Assembly: GCF_004322855.1 (NCBI RefSeq)
Contig: NZ_CP036402.1
Location: 3,906,001 to 3,970,000, forward strand
Source of the DNA: Egibacter rhizosphaerae
Lineage (GTDB): Bacteria; Actinomycetota; Nitriliruptoria; Euzebyales; Egibacteraceae
Length of the DNA stretch: 64,000 nucleotides
Direction: 5' to 3'
The position numbers and the translations under genes were made by a program. This document shows positions 61,393 to 64,000 of this stretch, piece after piece. Numbering within the stretch: position 1 is the first letter of the stretch; the number at the start of each line of letters is the position of its first letter. Below the pieces are notes generated by a model. It searched no databases. It saw only the letters and a program-made list of their open reading frames with translations, and was not told the DNA's origin.

Positions 61393-62187
61393 TCAGACGG
61401 CAGCGACCACGACCGTTACGTTGTCCGGAGCCTCCCCTGCGAGCGCGGCGTCGATCAACGCCTCGGCGAGCCCGTCGGCCGGCTGATCGGCTTCGAGACA
61501 CCGCGCGATCCCCGCTTCGTTGATCGCCTCGATGAGCCCGTCGGAGCACAGGAGCACCCGGTCGCCCGGGGAGAGGTCGGCCGGGTCCGGCTTGTCGACC
61601 TCGATCTCCGACTCGGTCCCCACGACGCGTGTGAGGATGCTGCGCTCGGGATGCGTGTCGGCCTCGTTCGCGGACATGTGGCCGGCGGCGACCGCCTCGC
61701 CGACCACCGTGTGGTCGGTTGTCAGTTGTCGCAGCCCGTCCGCGGCACGCCACCGGTAGGCCCGGCTGTCGCCGACGTGCGCGAGGTACAGCCTGCCGTC
61801 GGCGAGCAGCCCCGCGGTGAGCGTCGTCCCCATCCCGAGGTAGCTCGGGTTCCGGAGTGCTTCGTCCGAGACGCGGCGGTTCGCCTCCTCGGCGGCCTCG
61901 ACGAGCGCTCGATGCGGATCCTCGGGCCAGTCGCCGCGGGCCAAGCGCTGCTCCAGCGCGGCGAGCGGTTGGAGCGCGAGGCCGGACGCCACGTCACCCG
62001 CCACGTGGCCCCCGACCCCGTCGGCGACGGCCACGACCGAGGAACCGCAGACGAACCCGTCCTCGTTGTTCGGGCGGACGTGCCCGATGTGGGTGCGCCC
62101 GGCGATCCGGTCGCCCCGCTCATGAGCCTCGGGCTCGCGCCCACACCCGCGGGGTCGGGTGTCCTGGGTCTCGGCCTCGTTGGTCAT
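61393..62187 (-). CDS. PP2C-type Ser/Thr protein phosphatase
   Basis: 264 aa from ATG 62187; an upstream ATG at 62262 would add a CPDC-containing leader. Motifs: HVRPNNEDG, VADGVGGH, AHVGDSRAYR, TDHTVV, LLCSDGL and APDNVTVVV, all metal-binding PP2C hallmarks. It is a soluble single-domain enzyme resembling the catalytic domain of PstP. It would reverse Ser/Thr kinase signalling; no kinase gene is adjacent. Confidence 0.94.
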   Translation of the reverse strand: MTNEAETQDTRPRGCGREPEAHERGDRIAGRTHIGHVRPNNEDGFVCGSSVVAVADGVGGHVAGDVASGLALQPLAALEQRLARGDWPEDPHRALVEAAEEANRRVSDEALRNPSYLGMGTTLTAGLLADGRLYLAHVGDSRAYRWRAADGLRQLTTDHTVVGEAVAAGHMSANEADTHPERSILTRVVGTESEIEVDKPDPADLSPGDRVLLCSDGLIEAINEAGIARCLEADQPADGLAEALIDAALAGEAPDNVTVVVAAV

Positions 62188-62317
62188 GCGAAGGGTGATG
62201 CCCGGGCACCCGTTCCCCGATGCTCGTCCGGCCGGGCAGTCGGGACACCTCCGATCGTCCATCCAGTTCAGGGCGCCGAACGGTGGAGCCCGTCGGGCGC
62301 GGGTGAGCGCGCCGTGG

Positions 62318-62752
62318 TCAGCCGACGTGGACCTCCTCGCCATCGAAGGTGATCCCGCGGTCGAGGGTCTTGTGCACAGGGCACTTCACGGCGATCTCCT
62401 GCAGCCGCTCACGCTGCTCATCGTCGAAGTTGCCGTCGATGAAGACGCGGCCGCGGACCCGATCGAGATAGCCGCGGGCCTCGTCCTCGCAGGCCTCGCA
62501 GTCGTCCGCGTGCGCCCGGTCGTGGGTGTACTCGACGCTCACGTTGTCCAACGGCCACCCCTTGTGCCGGCAGTACAGCGCGACCGTGATGCAGGTGCAC
62601 GCAGCGAGCGCGCCGAGCAACAGCTCGTAGGGGTTGGGGCCGGTGTCCTCCCCGCCCGCGTCGGTGGGCTCGTCGGCCGTCCAGACGTGGTTGCCGTTCG
62701 TGATCCGCACGCAGGTGCCGCCGGTCAGGTCGGCTGTGATCCTCGTCGTCAC
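62318..62752 (-). CDS. OsmC family peroxidase-like protein
   Basis: 144 aa from GTG 62752. GPNPYELLLGALAACTCITVALYCRHKGWPLDNVSVEY and AVKCPVHKTL carry the two conserved Cys of OsmC/Ohr proteins. They reduce organic hydroperoxides. Extra Cys (ADDCEACEDEA) lie in the middle. The preceding PfkB gene ends 68 nt upstream. Confidence 0.92.
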   Translation of the reverse strand: MTTRITADLTGGTCVRITNGNHVWTADEPTDAGGEDTGPNPYELLLGALAACTCITVALYCRHKGWPLDNVSVEYTHDRAHADDCEACEDEARGYLDRVRGRVFIDGNFDDEQRERLQEIAVKCPVHKTLDRGITFDGEEVHVG

Positions 62753-62820
62753 CGCGTTCCCCCTCGGCTGATCGGGACGGTTGCCGGTCGGCAGCGTAGG
62801 TGATGCACCTCGTCGGGGGA

Positions 62821-63807
62821 TCAGTGCCTGCCGGGGTCCGCCGGGTCGGTGCGCGGACCCGGGGGCTCCGCTCCTGTCGGGCGCTGCGCGGCCGCGCCCG
62901 CCAGCACCCGACGACCCGGGAGGGCGCCGCGCGCACCCGCGGCCAAGGTCGCGTGCCCCCCGGCGGCGGCCCCGGCAACGGCGGCCTGCTCCGGGGGCGC
63001 ACCGTCCAGCAGCCAGGCGGCGATGAGCGCAGCGTGGGTGACGTCCCCCGCGCCGCTCGTGTCCACCACCTCGACGGGGCAGGCCGGCGCGTGGACCCGC
63101 TCGCCGTCGCCGTCCACGTGCAGGCCTTCCGCACCAGCGGTCACCGCGACGCGGGTGTCGGTGTGGCGGCGCAGTCGGTCGAGTCCCTCGTCGACGTCCT
63201 CGGTGCCGGTCAGGTCGGCCAGCGGCGCCCGTCCGAGCACGAGCAGCGAGATCCGCGGCAGGAGCGCCGCGACGAGTTCTCGCGTGATGCCGCGCGGTGC
63301 GAGATCGTCGAACGTGCCCGGCAGGTCCACGCTGAGCAGGGTGTCGGTCCGGGCACACGCGTCGGCGAGGCCCCGCAGCAGCGCCGCGGGCACGTAGGCG
63401 GAGGTCGCACAGACCCGAGCCCCCGACAGACGGACGAGGTCCGCGTCGGCGAGCTCGAGCGCTCCGGCTCCGCGGCCACCGGTGAAGATGATGCGACGCC
63501 CCTCGGGGTCGACGAAGACCAGCGAGTTCGCCGTGTCCCCGGGCTCGCCGACCCGGACCCCGTCCGTGTCGATGCCGCGCTCGCGCAGGTCCGCGAGCAC
63601 CTCCTCGCCGTCTGCGTCGCGCCCCACGTGGGCCACCATCGCGGCGTCGAGGCCGAGGGCAGCCGCCGCGGCCGCGACGTTGGCCTCGACGCCTCCGGGC
63701 GCGCGGGACCGTTCGAGGATGGCCGCGCCCCCGTCCGGGGGCGGCAGTATCGTCACGCGGTGCACCCGGTCCACGAGCGCGTTGCCGACGGCGAGGAGGT
63801 CAACCAC
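62821..63807 (-). CDS. PfkB family carbohydrate kinase
   Basis: 328 aa from GTG 63807. N-terminal LLAVGNALVDRVHRV, GGVEANVAAAAAALG, and the catalytic signature DTSGAGDVTHAALIAAWL with the base Asp (family consensus DTTGAGD). It phosphorylates a sugar or nucleoside; the substrate is unclear. The start overlaps the stop of the TrpF-like gene. The last ~45 residues are Gly/Pro/Arg-rich and variable. Confidence 0.9.
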   Translation of the reverse strand: MVDLLAVGNALVDRVHRVTILPPPDGGAAILERSRAPGGVEANVAAAAAALGLDAAMVAHVGRDADGEEVLADLRERGIDTDGVRVGEPGDTANSLVFVDPEGRRIIFTGGRGAGALELADADLVRLSGARVCATSAYVPAALLRGLADACARTDTLLSVDLPGTFDDLAPRGITRELVAALLPRISLLVLGRAPLADLTGTEDVDEGLDRLRRHTDTRVAVTAGAEGLHVDGDGERVHAPACPVEVVDTSGAGDVTHAALIAAWLLDGAPPEQAAVAGAAAGGHATLAAGARGALPGRRVLAGAAAQRPTGAEPPGPRTDPADPGRH

Positions 63808-64000
63808 CGCTCGACACTCCCGAGGTGGCCTCCCGGGAGGCGCGGACGAACGCCGCGAGGGCGTCGGGGTCCTTGCGGCGCTCGTCGTGGCTGGTGTGGG
63901 TGTACGAGTCGACGCCGTGCGGGCGGACGACGTCGATGGCCTCGGCGACGTTGGCCGGGCCCAGGCCGCCCGCCAGGATCACCGGCACCCGGTCGCCGAC
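63800..64000 (-). CDS. TrpF/phosphoribosylanthranilate isomerase-like protein, 5' part outside window
   Basis: Only the C-terminal ~66 codons are seen. RVPVILAGGLGPANVAEAIDVVRPHGVDSYTHTSHDERRKDPDALAAFVRASREA matches the last strands of TrpF-type TIM barrels (LAGGLxPxNV phosphate-binding loop). The His-Thr-rich end (SYTHTSHDERRKD) differs from the usual SGVE...GxKD, so it may be a paralogue with another substrate, consistent with its PfkB partner. Confidence 0.72.
   Translation of the reverse strand, partial: VGDRVPVILAGGLGPANVAEAIDVVRPHGVDSYTHTSHDERRKDPDALAAFVRASREATSGVSSGG

Overview
The window is high-GC actinobacterial DNA. The gene order rodZ-cinA-thpR-recA-recX-rny-miaB-miaA-dapF-hflX-lexA-LysM-nrdR-nrdJ, the frequent GTG starts, GTGA/ATGA stop-start overlaps, the DUF6458 protein and LexA operators of the TCGAAC-N4-GTTCGA type all fit Actinomycetota. 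A deep lineage such as Nitriliruptoria is my guess from the presence of RNase Y and a two-intein NrdJ; I cannot prove the lineage. I see no rRNA, tRNA or CRISPR array.

Layout. 1-4081 (minus): a secreted subtilisin with a tryptophan-rich repeat tail, followed by a membrane sensor histidine kinase that runs off the left edge. 4444-9326 (plus): rodZ, cinA, thpR, recA (with LexA operator) and recX. 9405-15143: an alpha/beta hydrolase, RNase Y, a lipoprotein/PKD-like pair, and a TetR/small efflux operon. 15339-20836 (plus): a tightly packed run miaB, conserved unknown, miaA, dapF, hflX. 20873-23117: DUF6458, lexA, an SOS-type LysM cell-division suppressor, nrdR. Two LexA boxes lie between lexA and the LysM gene. 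23606-28900: coenzyme B12-dependent ribonucleotide reductase, interrupted by two in-frame inteins and preceded by a pair of NrdR boxes.

28901-38860 is an accessory zone. It holds clusters of TG-starting short repeats, an AT-richer GIY-YIG-like small gene next to a predicted PD-(D/E)XK nuclease, an XRE regulator with a chimeric ATPase/recombinase-like gene, an ISL3 transposase remnant with its terminal repeat, a CoA-thioesterase-like hydrolase, a MazG-like gene, a 109-bp inverted-repeat element, UspA, a cation/proton antiporter and two membrane proteins of unknown function.

38868-64000 is mixed metabolic and envelope DNA. It includes a BASS transporter, a GAF-SpoIIE phosphatase, a fumarate-reductase-type flavoprotein, an AI-2E family transporter, CsbD, a 5'-truncated endonuclease/phosphatase gene, an FAD monooxygenase, a DUF294/exonuclease pair, an aldehyde dehydrogenase with a GMC (choline-dehydrogenase-like) oxidoreductase, a NarL-type two-component system, DUF418, flavin reductase, PP2C phosphatase, OsmC, a PfkB kinase and the end of a TrpF-like gene.

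Functional links. The SOS circuit (LexA, RecA, RecX, LysM suppressor) is encoded with three visible operators. Deoxynucleotide supply (NrdR-NrdJ) is next to it, with its own operator pair. The tRNA-modification genes miaB/miaA are co-transcribed with dapF and hflX. The strongest candidates for something new are the small nuclease island at 29063-30777, the short inverted-repeat element at 34290-34398, and the subtilisin/kinase operon with ILSWR repeats.
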